From positions 1-64,000 of the forward strand of contig JADYUK010000017.1 of NCBI GenBank assembly GCA_021531755.1: a DNA stretch of 64,000 bases, written 5' to 3'. Each line of letters starts with the position of its first letter. Within the stretch, counting starts at the first letter, position 1. Made by a program: the position numbers and the translations under genes. The notes under the pieces are model-generated. The model was given only the letters and a program-made list of their open reading frames with translations, had not been told where the DNA came from and did no database searches. The stretch comes from Hoylesella loescheii. GTDB taxonomy: Bacteria > Bacteroidota > Bacteroidia > Bacteroidales > Bacteroidaceae. This document shows positions 54,777 to 63,930 of this stretch, piece by piece.

Positions 54777-54833
54777 TCATTGACCATTGTATACTGAACC
54801 TGGGAACAGCGTTCATGAATACATAAAGTATAT

Positions 54834-54874
54834 AAGCCACTGCGAGTCATTCGTGACCCACAGTGGCTTTTCTC
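54834..54874 (+). terminator. terminator of gapA
   Basis: AAGCCACTG (54834-54842) pairs with CAGTGGCTT (54861-54869), with GTCA/TGAC inside, followed by TTTCTCG. Confidence 0.75.
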
Positions 54875-55300
54875 GTGTCCTGGCCAAATGTCTGTCAACT
54901 AACAGTTGTAAGCCCCTGACAAGCTCTGGGAGTGGAAATTGTCAAGGCACAAAGACAAGGGCGGCCATCCCATGGTGTTGTCTGAATAATGTGTCAGCGG
55001 CAATCAGAAAGCACAACTGTCAGATTGGCTGTATGTAGATTATTTATATGGATTGGAATGCCACATGACAACTTCCCCAAAGTTGTTCCTGGCAGTTAGT
55101 ATTTCCTCTTGCCTTTGTACGGTAGTAGACCTAGAGCATAATAATTCAACGTCATATTTATGGCAGACGGGTAGGGCACGTTTTCTTCTGACCGTGCCAT
55201 GGAGGTGAAAGATGCATTTACATGAATGATGGCTTGGCTTTGTTCGGTTAACCTGACGTCAAAAATGAAAGATAATCGTAAAGTGAGTAGTAGAAACAAG
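54875..55300. other. spacer without clear gene
   Basis: A minus-strand frame at 55096-55299 ends GLLPYKGKRKY and has a small hairpin after it (ACAACTT/AAGTTGT, about 55066-55086), but it begins only with TTG, has rare codons and matches nothing I know. I leave it unannotated. Confidence 0.4.
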
Positions 55301-55340
55301 ATGACGCCATAAGAGGCCGCTAAAGCCCTTATGGCGTCAT
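55301..55340 (-). terminator. terminator-like hairpin of the rny operon
   Basis: ATGACGCCATAAG (55301-55313) pairs perfectly with CTTATGGCGTCAT (55328-55340), 14-nt loop with an inner GGC/GCC. It lies 75 bp past the rny stop. Confidence 0.7.
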
Positions 55341-55414
55341 TATCATTATCTTAGCCGTTCATCCCATACCGATGCAATGGGATGATACTGAGATATGTCT
55401 TACTCTCTCTCTGG

Positions 55415-56968
55415 TTACTTTGCGTAAGCTACAGAGCGTGTCTCACGTATCACGGTGATCTTCACCTGTCCTGGGTATGTCATCTCAGTCTGTATCTTGT
55501 TCGCAATCTCTCCAGACAGTGCTTCTGTCTCAGCGTCGGACATCTTGTCTGCACCAACGATAACACGAAGCTCGCGTCCAGCCTGGATAGCGTAGGTCTT
55601 GGTTACACCAGGGTATGACATGGCGATAGCCTCCAGGTCATTCAGACGCTTGATATAAGCCTCTACTATCTCACGTCGAGCGCCGGGGCGTGCTCCAGAG
55701 ATTGCATCACAGACTTGTACAATAGGGGCGAGGAGGGTCTGCATCTCCATCTCGTCGTGGTGAGCGCCGATAGCATTGCAGATGTCCGGCTTCTCCTTAT
55801 ATTTCTCAGCCACCTTGGCTCCATAGAGTGCATGTGGCATCTCGTTCTCCTCGTCAGGTACTTTTCCAATATCGTGGAGGAGTCCGGCACGTTTTGCCTT
55901 CTTCGGGTTCAGGCCGAGCTCCGATGCCATCACTGCACACAGGTTCGCTGTCTCACGTGCGTGCTGCAGGAGGTTCTGGCCGTAAGATGAGCGATATTTC
56001 ATCTTGCCCACTATACGCACGAGCTCTGGGTGGAGTCCGTGTATTCCTAAGTCGATGGTCGTGCGCTTTCCTGTCTCGATAATCTCATTGTCAAGCTGTT
56101 TCTTCACCTTGGCAACAACTTCTTCTATTCTTGCTGGATGTATACGTCCGTCCGATACGAGCTGGTGGAGTGCAAGGCGGCAAACCTCACGGCGTATAGG
56201 GTCGAAGGCTGAGATGACAATAGCTTCTGGAGTGTCATCGACTACAATCTCCACACCGCAAGCAGCCTCGAGTGCGCGTATGTTACGGCCCTCGCGTCCG
56301 ATAATTCGTCCCTTGACCTCGTCGTTATCAATGTGGAACACACTGACAGAGTTCTCTATCGCTGTCTCTGTCGCTGTTCTCTGTATTGTCTGTATGACGA
56401 TTTTACGTGCTTGCTGGTTTGCGTTCAGCTTTGCGTCCTCAACTATCTCGTTTATGTACGCCTGTGCGTCCAGGCGGGCCTTATCCTTCAGGTTCTCTAC
56501 AAGTCTTGCCTTTGCCTCGTCAGCGCTAAGTCCGCTTATTTGCTCCAGCTTTTGAAGCTCCTGCTCTTCCATGCGGTTGAGCTCGTCTTCCTTTACTGCG
56601 AGGAGGTTGCGCTGGTTCTCGAGTTGCAGGTTGCGGCTCTCGAGCTCTTGCTTCTGCTGCTCGAGTTCTTTCTTGTTACGGTTAATATCCTCCTGCCTTT
56701 GGTTTAGTTGCTGTTCACGTTGTCTTATGCGCTGCTCGTTTTGTGAGATTTTCTGGTTGCGCTGTTGTGCTTCCTTTTCGAGTTCGTTCTTCTTGTTAAG
56801 GTATTTCGCCTTAACCTCGAGCAGTTTTTTCTCTTTCAAGACTTCCGATTCTTTCTCGGCAGCTTCGATCATACCTTTATATATGCCTTTAATGACATAT
56901 CTGAATATGATGTATCCAATACTTGTGCCGACAACGACGCCGGCAAAAGCCGTGATGATGTATAACAT
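55415..56968 (-). CDS. rny: ribonuclease Y
   Basis: RNase Y is a membrane-anchored endoribonuclease that starts mRNA decay. The 517-residue protein has an N-terminal membrane helix ([20 protein letters not shown]), a long Glu/Gln/Arg coiled coil (about 30-195), a KH domain with [20 protein letters not shown], and an HD domain with [20 protein letters not shown] and [14 protein letters not shown] holding the metal-binding His-Asp pair. Length and layout match the family. It is the last gene after zapA, 40 bp apart, so cell division and RNA decay genes share a transcript, as often in Bacteroidetes. Confidence 0.97.
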   Translation of the reverse strand: MLYIITAFAGVVVGTSIGYIIFRYVIKGIYKGMIEAAEKESEVLKEKKLLEVKAKYLNKKNELEKEAQQRNQKISQNEQRIRQREQQLNQRQEDINRNKKELEQQKQELESRNLQLENQRNLLAVKEDELNRMEEQELQKLEQISGLSADEAKARLVENLKDKARLDAQAYINEIVEDAKLNANQQARKIVIQTIQRTATETAIENSVSVFHIDNDEVKGRIIGREGRNIRALEAACGVEIVVDDTPEAIVISAFDPIRREVCRLALHQLVSDGRIHPARIEEVVAKVKKQLDNEIIETGKRTTIDLGIHGLHPELVRIVGKMKYRSSYGQNLLQHARETANLCAVMASELGLNPKKAKRAGLLHDIGKVPDEENEMPHALYGAKVAEKYKEKPDICNAIGAHHDEMEMQTLLAPIVQVCDAISGARPGARREIVEAYIKRLNDLEAIAMSYPGVTKTYAIQAGRELRVIVGADKMSDAETEALSGEIANKIQTEMTYPGQVKITVIRETRSVAYAK

Positions 56969-57008
56969 ATAAATAATTAATGTGGTGTGATGATAATAAA
57001 AAGATTAC

Positions 57009-57347
57009 TTACTTGTTCTCATTGTTGGTTAGTGCAGAGTCTTTGCCCAAAACAGTATTAATCTCTTTTGTGAGTTTGCTGAGGATGTCTGAGTATGGGG
57101 CGTTGTCATTGCGTTTTGCCTCACGCTCATAACGCAAGGTGATGTCTACAAGAGCCATGTACAATATTTCTTTATTGCTTTTCAGGCCGTTGTAGTATTG
57201 GGTGTAATTGCCCACCACCTCAGTTATGAGTGTTGCAGACTTCCGGTACAGCTCCTCGTCATCACGGTTTATCTTCACCGCCATGTCTGTATCGTACAGA
57301 TGCAATCTTATATTCAGTTTGTTTTCTTCAGCCATGCTGTAACTCAT
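57009..57347 (-). CDS. zapA: cell division protein ZapA
   Basis: ZapA binds and bundles FtsZ protofilaments at midcell. The 112-residue product has the compact N-terminal domain (KLNIRLHLYDTDMAVKINRD) and a long C-terminal helix. The start at 57347 overlaps the stop of the upstream gene as ATGA, so translation is probably coupled; the Met four codons later (57335) is an alternative. Upstream is a coiled-coil protein that may be its partner, downstream rny. Confidence 0.88.
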   Translation of the reverse strand: MSYSMAEENKLNIRLHLYDTDMAVKINRDDEELYRKSATLITEVVGNYTQYYNGLKSNKEILYMALVDITLRYEREAKRNDNAPYSDILSKLTKEINTVLGKDSALTNNENK

Positions 57348-57655
57348 TGTTGAGCGTTGTTCTGCTGTTCTGTAAGCAGTGTGATGCACTTCTCGACGTC
57401 CCGTATCAGTTTGTTGACACGCTTTCGTGTCTCGTCAAGATCATTATTGGTCAGCTCAATGATCCTGGCGCTCTTGAGCATATCATAATCATGCTTGGCA
57501 GCTGTAGCGAGGAGTTCCATTTCCTTTGACTTCCTCTCCTCGTCTGCAAGCCGTGACTTTATGTCGCACAGTTCTTCTTTCATCTTCTCGTATTTCAGGA
57601 GAAGATGTCTCACTGTTGTGGCAAAAGCCATTATTTCATGCTCAATATTGGACAT
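57344..57655 (-). CDS. small coiled-coil protein upstream of zapA
   Basis: A 103-residue, almost fully helical protein (KMKEELCDIKSRLADEERKS and so on) with heptad-like spacing of Leu/Ile. It overlaps zapA by 4 bp (ATGA), the tightest link in the operon, suggesting a joint role in division, like the ZapB helper of other bacteria; there is no direct sequence proof. A TAAATTTG promoter element (complement of 57674-57681) precedes it with a short leader. Confidence 0.8.
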   Translation of the reverse strand: MSNIEHEIMAFATTVRHLLLKYEKMKEELCDIKSRLADEERKSKEMELLATAAKHDYDMLKSARIIELTNNDLDETRKRVNKLIRDVEKCITLLTEQQNNAQQ

Positions 57656-57673
57656 CTGTATAGGTTTTTACCG

Positions 57674-57681
57674 CAAATTTA
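57674..57681 (-). promoter_or_regulatory. -7 element of the zapA-rny operon promoter
   Basis: Minus-strand TAAATTTG, a TAnnTTTG match, 19 bp before the first start codon. Confidence 0.5.
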
Positions 57682-57991
57682 CTTATTTTTACGGATTGTA
57701 GGGTGTTATGTGTACAAAGTTTAACCTTTATTACGAAAAAAGGTTTTGTACAGCTCTCTCAATTTTTTTTGGGGGGGTAGTAGTCTAGTCGGCCATGCCT
57801 GTCCTCTGGCATCTGTGCTGTTGATGCGGTAGTTAGCTGGTTTTTTCAGATATCTTCATGCATATGAAGCTATCATAGATGTTATCGTATTAGCTTTCAG
57901 ATTCTGTACATTCACTGTTTCCCGGTATCGTGTGTGGGAGTTATGTGGAATGGCGTAGGCATGTGATAATATGGATATGCTTCCTGTATTT
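57682..57991. other. spacer with inverted repeat
   Basis: No gene is seen. GTACAAA..AACCTTT and AAAGGTT..TTGTAC at about 57713-57752 can form a hairpin, followed by a T run and eight G residues on the plus strand; it may end the transcript of the gene at 57992-58609. Confidence 0.5.
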
Positions 57992-58609
57992 TTAGTCATT
58001 CTGATTCTGTGGTTTCTCCTTCTTGGCCAGCATGACGAGCTGGAAGACGAATGTTGATGTCCATTGCTCTGAGAAACCAAGCCGCTTGGCGTATTTGCGT
58101 ATCTCCAATACTGTTTTCATCGTTGCCTGGTCCGAATAGTCATTTTTCGTGAAAACCTCATGTACTGTCTTCTCTGTCATTGTGCGCAGTGCTCCTTTGA
58201 AGAAAGAGGGGAGTCTCAACTTGAATTTCATGAGATTGCCCATGAGCATCATAAGGTCCTGTGTGAACTGTTGGAACTGTATGAGGTATACCTGGACATC
58301 CTGCATCTTGCGGCAGTTCTTCTTCACGCTCTGGTCTATCTCGCTGAAGAAGTTGTCCTCTGTCCCGTACATCTCCTTGAGCATTTTGTGGCAACGTGTC
58401 TTCTCTCCTATGCCCAGCTTGTTGTTTACTGTTGGCACCTTGAGCGTTGATTTGAACACCCTCAGGTCGGGCAACATGGCAAGGTTGGTAATGCCGACAT
58501 TAGCCGCTATAGCTGCCTGGAAGTAAACCCGTATGAGCGTCATGTAGTCTTCCATGCCAGGCTCGTTGTTTTCTGACTTTTTTCCGAAGAGTTTATTTAT
58601 TATTCCCAT
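57992..58609 (-). CDS. conserved hypothetical protein
   Basis: A 205-residue soluble protein beginning MGIINKLFGKKSENNEPGME, mainly helical, with a Phe/Met-rich middle (FQQFTQDLMMLMGNLMKFKL) that may bind a partner or membrane. I do not recognise a family. Its TAATTTTG promoter element (complement of 58642-58649) is 33 bp upstream. It is divergent to the exopolysaccharide genes. Confidence 0.75.
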   Translation of the reverse strand: MGIINKLFGKKSENNEPGMEDYMTLIRVYFQAAIAANVGITNLAMLPDLRVFKSTLKVPTVNNKLGIGEKTRCHKMLKEMYGTEDNFFSEIDQSVKKNCRKMQDVQVYLIQFQQFTQDLMMLMGNLMKFKLRLPSFFKGALRTMTEKTVHEVFTKNDYSDQATMKTVLEIRKYAKRLGFSEQWTSTFVFQLVMLAKKEKPQNQND

Positions 58610-58641
58610 TGTTATTTCATTTTGTTATAATGATTTATTCG

Positions 58642-58649
58642 CAAAATTA
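58642..58649 (-). promoter_or_regulatory. -7 element for the gene at 57992-58609
   Basis: Minus-strand TAATTTTG, a TAnnTTTG match. Confidence 0.5.
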
Positions 58650-58709
58650 CTTATTTTTCATGACTTAGGCAAGAAAATTCGGCATTTTATTAATTTATAG
58701 CCTCTTTTG

Positions 58710-58741
58710 TTTGCTTGTTTAATGATTTTTGGTTAATTTTG
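58710..58741 (+). promoter_or_regulatory. promoter of the exopolysaccharide cluster
   Basis: TTTG at 58710-58713 and TAATTTTG at 58734-58741 with exactly 20 nt between them, a full consensus, 22 bp before the first start codon. Confidence 0.78.
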
Positions 58742-58763
58742 CAATGGAATTGGACTGAGTAAT

Positions 58764-60194
58764 ATGGAAAACGTTTATAGAAGATACTCTAATGGGAGTA
58801 AGATAATATACTTGACAGTGGCAGTGTTTGACATTGTTCTTGCCAATATTGTCCTTTACGCCTTAGTTAACTCGGGATTGATACGTATCCCCCCTATGTT
58901 ATCCGATGATGATGCCACAGGCTTTTTCATCGCGACAGCAGCTTCAGTCGTGTCCATTCTGTTTTATGGCAATCTGATATACCGGCAGCGTGTAAGCTTC
59001 ATTGAGGTTGTTACCCGTAGTTTCAAGCTCACCGTTTTCCAGTCGATGGCCCTTATGGTCATCACGAGACTCATGGCGGACACATCGGAGGGTGTAATCA
59101 GTGTGACGGCTTATTATTTCGGGACATACTATATCCTTCTGCTTGTTGTGAGGTTTTGTGAGCGCCAGATGTTGAATCATATCAGGCGAATGGGTCACAA
59201 CAGACGGTCTGTTGTGTTTGTTGGCACAGATATTGACCAGCACATGCACATTTATCGTGACATGGCTGAGAATGCTGCGATGGCATACCATTTCCTCGGA
59301 TATTACAGCGACAAAGCCTTGTCGTCAGATGCTGAGGGGTTGGAGCATCTCGGCACACTGCGTGAGCTCCTTACGGAGATAGAGAAAGGCAACAATCCAT
59401 TCTATGCGGATGAGGTCTTCTATTTCATGCGGACATCAGAAGAACAGGAGTCGGTTGTGTCGCTTGTCAAGTATTGTGACAAGCACATCATACAGCTCTT
59501 CCTCTTGCCAGAGTTCTTCTCGTATCTCTCTCTAACCTTCTCCCCTGTCAATTATGGCGGTCTGACACTGTTTACGAACCATAACAACAATATCGCACGC
59601 ATAGACAGCAGGATTATCAAACGTCTTTTCGATGTGGCGTTCTCGTTGGCAGTCTGCATTGTCATACTGCCGCTGATACCGATATTATGGTTGATAGTAA
59701 AATGCCAGAGCCCAGGCCCGCTGTTCTTCAAGCAGCAGCGCACAGGCCTTAATGGCGAGAACTTCATGCTGTATAAATTCCGCTCTATGCATGTGAACGC
59801 TGACGCTGACCGTCTGCAGGCCACTAAGGACGACCCGAGGAAATTCCCATTCGGTGAATTCATGCGTAAGACAAACATTGATGAGCTTCCGCAGTTCTTC
59901 AATGTCCTAAAGGGAGATATGAGCATTGTCGGCCCGCGTCCTCACATGTTATACCATACAGAGATGTACTCTAAACTCATAGAGAAGTACATGGTGCGCC
60001 ATTTCTCCAAGCCTGGCATAACGGGATGGGCCCAGGTGACAGGCTTCAGAGGCGAGACAAGAGAGCTATGGCAGATGGAGGAACGTGTGAAGCGTGATAT
60101 ATGGTATAACGAGAACTGGTCGTTCCTCCTTGACCTTGAGATAATTGCGCGCACAGCCATACAGATAATCTTCCCGAATAAAAATGCATATTAA
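58764..60194 (+). CDS. polyprenyl glycosylphosphotransferase
   Basis: This membrane enzyme moves a sugar phosphate, commonly glucose-1-P, from a UDP-sugar to undecaprenyl phosphate and starts each repeat unit of exopolysaccharide or capsule. The 476-residue protein has four N-terminal helices, a central CoA-binding-like domain (VVFVGTDIDQHMHI), a fifth hydrophobic segment, and the C-terminal catalytic domain with KRLFDVAF, GPLFFKQQRTGLNGENFMLY, FRSMHVNAD, RKTNIDELPQFFNVLKGDMS and VGPRPH, and then GITGWAQVTGFRGET. The length and domain order are those of the WcaJ/WbaP/EpsE group. The sugar is not readable from sequence. rfbA starts 9 bp later. Confidence 0.92.
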   Translation: MENVYRRYSNGSKIIYLTVAVFDIVLANIVLYALVNSGLIRIPPMLSDDDATGFFIATAASVVSILFYGNLIYRQRVSFIEVVTRSFKLTVFQSMALMVITRLMADTSEGVISVTAYYFGTYYILLLVVRFCERQMLNHIRRMGHNRRSVVFVGTDIDQHMHIYRDMAENAAMAYHFLGYYSDKALSSDAEGLEHLGTLRELLTEIEKGNNPFYADEVFYFMRTSEEQESVVSLVKYCDKHIIQLFLLPEFFSYLSLTFSPVNYGGLTLFTNHNNNIARIDSRIIKRLFDVAFSLAVCIVILPLIPILWLIVKCQSPGPLFFKQQRTGLNGENFMLYKFRSMHVNADADRLQATKDDPRKFPFGEFMRKTNIDELPQFFNVLKGDMSIVGPRPHMLYHTEMYSKLIEKYMVRHFSKPGITGWAQVTGFRGETRELWQMEERVKRDIWYNENWSFLLDLEIIARTAIQIIFPNKNAY

Positions 60195-60203
60195 CCCTGA
60201 ACA

Positions 60204-61079
60204 ATGAAAGGAATAGTACTTGCCGGAGGCTCCGGCACCCGTCTTTATCCGATTACAAAAGGAATCAGCAAGCAGTTGATTCCGATATTTGACAAGCCGA
60301 TGATATATTATCCCATTTCGGTCCTTATGAATGCTGGGATACGAGATATACTTGTCATATCCACTCCTCATGACCTGCCTGGCTTCAAGCGTCTACTTGG
60401 TGACGGCCATGAGATAGGGGTCAGATTCAGCTATGCTGAGCAGCCTTCCCCTGATGGTCTTGCCCAGGCCTTTATTATCGGAGAGGAGTTTATCGGTGAT
60501 GACAGCGTCTGCCTGGTGCTTGGCGACAACATATTCCATGGAGTCGGGTTTGAGAATGTCCTGAGGCAGAGTGTCCTTGATGTCGATGAATATGGCAAGG
60601 CGACAGTCTTCGGCTATTGGGTGAACGACCCCGAGAGATACGGCGTGGCAGAGTTCGATGATGAAGGCAACTGCCTCTCCATTGAGGAGAAGCCCCAGCA
60701 TCCGCGGTCAAACTATGCTGTTGTCGGGTTATATTTCTATCCCAACAGTGTTATCAATATCGCCAAGACCATCAAGCCATCAGCCAGAGGCGAGCTTGAG
60801 ATAACGACCGTCAACCAGACATACCTTCAGCAGAAATCATTGAAAGTGCAGACACTTCCCAGAGGATTCGCATGGCTTGATACTGGCACACACGACTCGC
60901 TTGCCGAGGCTTCGACTTTCATAGAAGTCATCGAGAAGCGTCAGGGGTTGAAGATAGCGTGTCTTGAAGAGATAGCGTATCGAAACAATTGGATATCGGC
61001 TGAAGAGCTTCGGGCGACGGCAAACACCATGGCAAAGAATGACTATGGGCAGTATCTGTTGAATCTCTTGGAAAGATAG
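60204..61079 (+). CDS. rfbA: glucose-1-phosphate thymidylyltransferase
   Basis: RfbA (RmlA) makes dTDP-glucose from glucose-1-P and dTTP, the entry to dTDP-rhamnose and other dTDP-sugars. The 291-residue protein has the nucleotide loop [20 protein letters not shown], then [65 protein letters not shown] and [16 protein letters not shown], all typical. Length matches the family. It follows the glycosyltransferase by 9 bp; rfbC is far away at 21990. Confidence 0.97.
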   Translation: MKGIVLAGGSGTRLYPITKGISKQLIPIFDKPMIYYPISVLMNAGIRDILVISTPHDLPGFKRLLGDGHEIGVRFSYAEQPSPDGLAQAFIIGEEFIGDDSVCLVLGDNIFHGVGFENVLRQSVLDVDEYGKATVFGYWVNDPERYGVAEFDDEGNCLSIEEKPQHPRSNYAVVGLYFYPNSVINIAKTIKPSARGELEITTVNQTYLQQKSLKVQTLPRGFAWLDTGTHDSLAEASTFIEVIEKRQGLKIACLEEIAYRNNWISAEELRATANTMAKNDYGQYLLNLLER

Positions 61080-61105
61080 CCATCCAGCTCCTTGCTGAGT
61101 CTGGC

Positions 61106-61212
61106 CAGAAGGCGATTGTCAAAGAGGACTGTCTCGTGTCCATACAATCAGGGCAGAAGGCGATTGCCAAAGAGGGCTGTCTCATGTCCATACAATCATG
61201 GCAGAGGTGTTG
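61106..61212. repeat. 48-bp tandem repeat between rfbA and the autokinase gene
   Basis: Units 61106-61153 and 61154-61201 are near-identical (starting CAGAAGGCGATTG), followed by a partial third from 61202. The period of 48 bp is a multiple of three, but no convincing protein is encoded. Confidence 0.8.
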
Positions 61213-61266
61213 TGCGACACTGCCCACTGTCCGGAAAGAAAAGGAAATACAACAATCATTTATTAT

Positions 61267-63816
61267 ATGGAAGTTTTAAAAGAACAAGAAGTACAAAAAA
61301 GCATTGCGGCAGAGCCGATTGAAGAGGAGAGCATTATCAGTGTCAGGAATCTCATCGCGATATTTATCCTGAACTGGAAATGGTTCATATTCTCGTTCAT
61401 AGTGTTTATTGGCGCTGCATACGTCAATCTGCGTTATGCCACACCATTGTATCAGGCATCAGCCAAAGTCCTCATCAAGGACGATAGCAACAATGGTGTC
61501 CGTGTCTCCTCAAAGAGCAACTATTTCGCTACGAACTCTCTGGGTACAATCAACAACAACCAGGGTATTGAGAACGAGATGGAGATTATTGCAGCCAGCA
61601 ACATCGCACGCAGCGTTGTGAAGCATCTCAAGCTGTACACGACCTACTATCAGCAGGGGCGCATAGTCGACAGGTTGCTATATAAGACACAGCCTATCTC
61701 TGTTGAGGTTGATGCGCAGTCAATGGAAAACCTCATGGCTCCAATCAACCTCAAGATAACATACGAGGAGGGCAAGTACAAGATAAGCGGACAATACACA
61801 AGTGTCCACAAGAACGGCCGTCCTGACGAGCCCCGCCAGATAAACGCCGTGCTGCCAGTGATTCCGGCACGCATCCGCACAGCGGTGGGTTATCTTACAT
61901 TCGTCGCGAATCCAGAGAGCACAACCCATATGCGTGAGGGACAGACAATGCTTGTCAACATAATGCCAATAGAGGCAGCTGCCAGCAGCTACGCAAGCAA
62001 GCTCAAGGTTGATATCTCGGGCGAGACGACATCAATCATGGACCTTACGTTTACAGATATCAGTGTCCAGCGTGCCAAGGATTATCTGACACAGCTTGTG
62101 CAGAGCTACAATGATGAGGCCAACACCGACAAGAACATCATCGCTGTGCGTACCGAGGAGTTCATCAACAGCCGTCTTGAGAAAATCAACGCAGAGCTTG
62201 GCATGACAGAAGGACAGCTGGAGTCGTTCAAGCGTCAGAACAAGGTTGTGGCTCTTGACATGAACGCCTCCAATGCTTTCAGCCAGTCATCCACATACGA
62301 CGAGAAGCTTGCCAACATGTCCACACAGCTTGCCTTGCTCAACAGTATCACAGAGTATATGAACATGCCTCAGAACAAGTATCAGACGCTCCCGTCAAAC
62401 GTCGGACTTACAGACCAGGCTGCCTCATCGCTCATCGATACCTACAACCAGATTGTGCTTGAGCGTAACAAGCTTCTGCGTACAGCAAGCGAGAACAGCC
62501 CTACGGTTATCCCTATGACTGAGCAGCTGAATGACCTCACTGCAAGTATACGCCGCGCCATGTCTCAGGCACGCAACAACTATGAGATTCAGCGTAATGC
62601 GATGCAGAACCAGTATACCAAGTATAACGCACAGATACAGCAGAGCCCTACCCAGGAACGTATCCTGACACAGATAGGCCGACAGCAGGAGGTGCGTTCA
62701 GGTCTTTACCTTATGCTTCTGCAGAAACGTGAGGAGAACAGCATCTCTCTCGCAGCCACAGCTGACAAGGGAAAGCTCATCGACAAGCCGGCATATTCCG
62801 GACAGATATCACAGGAGAAGAAGAAGGTGATGAGCATTGCAGCCGGACTGGGTCTGCTTGTGCCTCTCATCATACTTCTCATTTTGCAGATGCTCAGATA
62901 TAAGATTGAGGGCCGCAATGATGTTGAGAAGCTGACACGCCTCCCAATCCTCGCTGATATCCCTGTAGCCAATGAGACAGCCAAGACTAAGGCTGATATT
63001 GTTGTCCATGAGAACCAGAACAACATGATGGAGGAGGTCTTCCGTTCGTTGCGCACCAACCTGCAGTTCACCATGGGCGAGAATGATAAGGTAGTCCTCC
63101 TGACGTCGAACACCTCAGGTGAGGGAAAGACTTTCACAGCGGCCAACCTTGCTGTCTGCTTCGCACTTCTGAATAAGAAGGTCATCCTTGTCGGACTTGA
63201 TATCCGCAAGCCACGTCTCTCGACACTCTTCGGCGTAAACAACGAGACAGATGGTATCACACGCCTTCTTGTTCATGCCGACCCATCAGAGGAGATGCTC
63301 CGCAGCCAGATTCTCCCTTCAGGCATACACCAGAAGCTCGACCTTCTTCTTGCTGGCCCTGTCCCACCAAACCCTGCCGAGATGCTTGAGCGTCCAGCCC
63401 TTGACAAGGTCTTCGCCATGCTCCGTGATCAGTATGACATCATCATCGTCGATACAGCCCCTGTCGGACTTGTGACAGATACCATCAACATAGGCCGTGT
63501 TGCAGACACAACAGTCTTTGTCTCCCGTGCAGACTATACACCTAAGTCAGCATTCTCTTACCTCAATGAGCTTGCAGAGACAGAGAAGCTGCCTCGTCCA
63601 TCAGTTGTCATCAATGCCATTGACCTCTCGAAGAAGAAGTATGGCTACTATTACGGATACGGCAAATACGGAAAGTACAGCAAGTATAGCAGCTACGGTG
63701 GCTATGGTAAATATGGAAAGTATGGCAAATACGGCTACTATGGACATTATGGCCAGTATGGTGCATACTCACACAGCCATTATGGCAACAAGAACGACAA
63801 CTCGATAAAGCGATAA
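61267..63816 (+). CDS. Wzc-like polysaccharide co-polymerase / tyrosine autokinase
   Basis: An 849-residue inner-membrane protein controlling exopolysaccharide chain length and export. It has a Wzz domain with two helices (FILNWKWFIFSFIVFIGAAY near residue 30 and VMSIAAGLGLLVPLIILLIL near residue 525), a large periplasmic part with long coiled coils, and a C-terminal cytoplasmic BY-kinase domain with Walker A TSNTSGEGKTFTAAN, Walker A' VGLDIRKPRL and Walker B IIIVDTAPVG. The last 60 residues hold about 19 tyrosines in GKYGKY-type repeats, the autophosphorylation cluster. ATG 61267 (MEVLKEQEVQ) is chosen; the upstream frame is in the repeat spacer. Further cluster genes probably lie beyond the window. 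Confidence 0.93.
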   Translation: MEVLKEQEVQKSIAAEPIEEESIISVRNLIAIFILNWKWFIFSFIVFIGAAYVNLRYATPLYQASAKVLIKDDSNNGVRVSSKSNYFATNSLGTINNNQGIENEMEIIAASNIARSVVKHLKLYTTYYQQGRIVDRLLYKTQPISVEVDAQSMENLMAPINLKITYEEGKYKISGQYTSVHKNGRPDEPRQINAVLPVIPARIRTAVGYLTFVANPESTTHMREGQTMLVNIMPIEAAASSYASKLKVDISGETTSIMDLTFTDISVQRAKDYLTQLVQSYNDEANTDKNIIAVRTEEFINSRLEKINAELGMTEGQLESFKRQNKVVALDMNASNAFSQSSTYDEKLANMSTQLALLNSITEYMNMPQNKYQTLPSNVGLTDQAASSLIDTYNQIVLERNKLLRTASENSPTVIPMTEQLNDLTASIRRAMSQARNNYEIQRNAMQNQYTKYNAQIQQSPTQERILTQIGRQQEVRSGLYLMLLQKREENSISLAATADKGKLIDKPAYSGQISQEKKKVMSIAAGLGLLVPLIILLILQMLRYKIEGRNDVEKLTRLPILADIPVANETAKTKADIVVHENQNNMMEEVFRSLRTNLQFTMGENDKVVLLTSNTSGEGKTFTAANLAVCFALLNKKVILVGLDIRKPRLSTLFGVNNETDGITRLLVHADPSEEMLRSQILPSGIHQKLDLLLAGPVPPNPAEMLERPALDKVFAMLRDQYDIIIVDTAPVGLVTDTINIGRVADTTVFVSRADYTPKSAFSYLNELAETEKLPRPSVVINAIDLSKKKYGYYYGYGKYGKYSKYSSYGGYGKYGKYGKYGYYGHYGQYGAYSHSHYGNKNDNSIKR

Positions 63817-63845
63817 TACTCATCTCTGACAAAACATGAAAGCGT

Positions 63846-63930
63846 GATGGGGCATGGGTGTTGATATGGCTTCCTTAAAGACGATTATCTCTTTCAATAA
63901 GGAACAAATATCACTCGGCCATGCCCCGTC
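63846..63930 (+). other. 85-nt nested hairpin after the autokinase gene
   Basis: Three stacked helices: GATGGGGCATGG (63846-63857) with CCATGCCCCGTC (63919-63930, one G-U), GTG..GATAT with ATATCAC, and TTCCTT (63871-63876) with AAGGAA (63899-63904). No T tract follows. It may be a terminator, a processing site or a leader of the next gene outside the window. Confidence 0.6.

Noticed and set aside
55096..55299. 67-codon minus-strand frame ending GLLPYKGKRKY, followed by a small hairpin
   Set aside because: Its only full-length start is TTG, codon use differs from neighbours, no promoter motif and no family features; could be a relic.
61092..61322. 76-codon frame with a repeated 16-residue unit upstream of the autokinase
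   Set aside because: It is a translation of the 48-bp tandem repeat and overlaps the true kinase start; basic/cysteine-rich and not protein-like.
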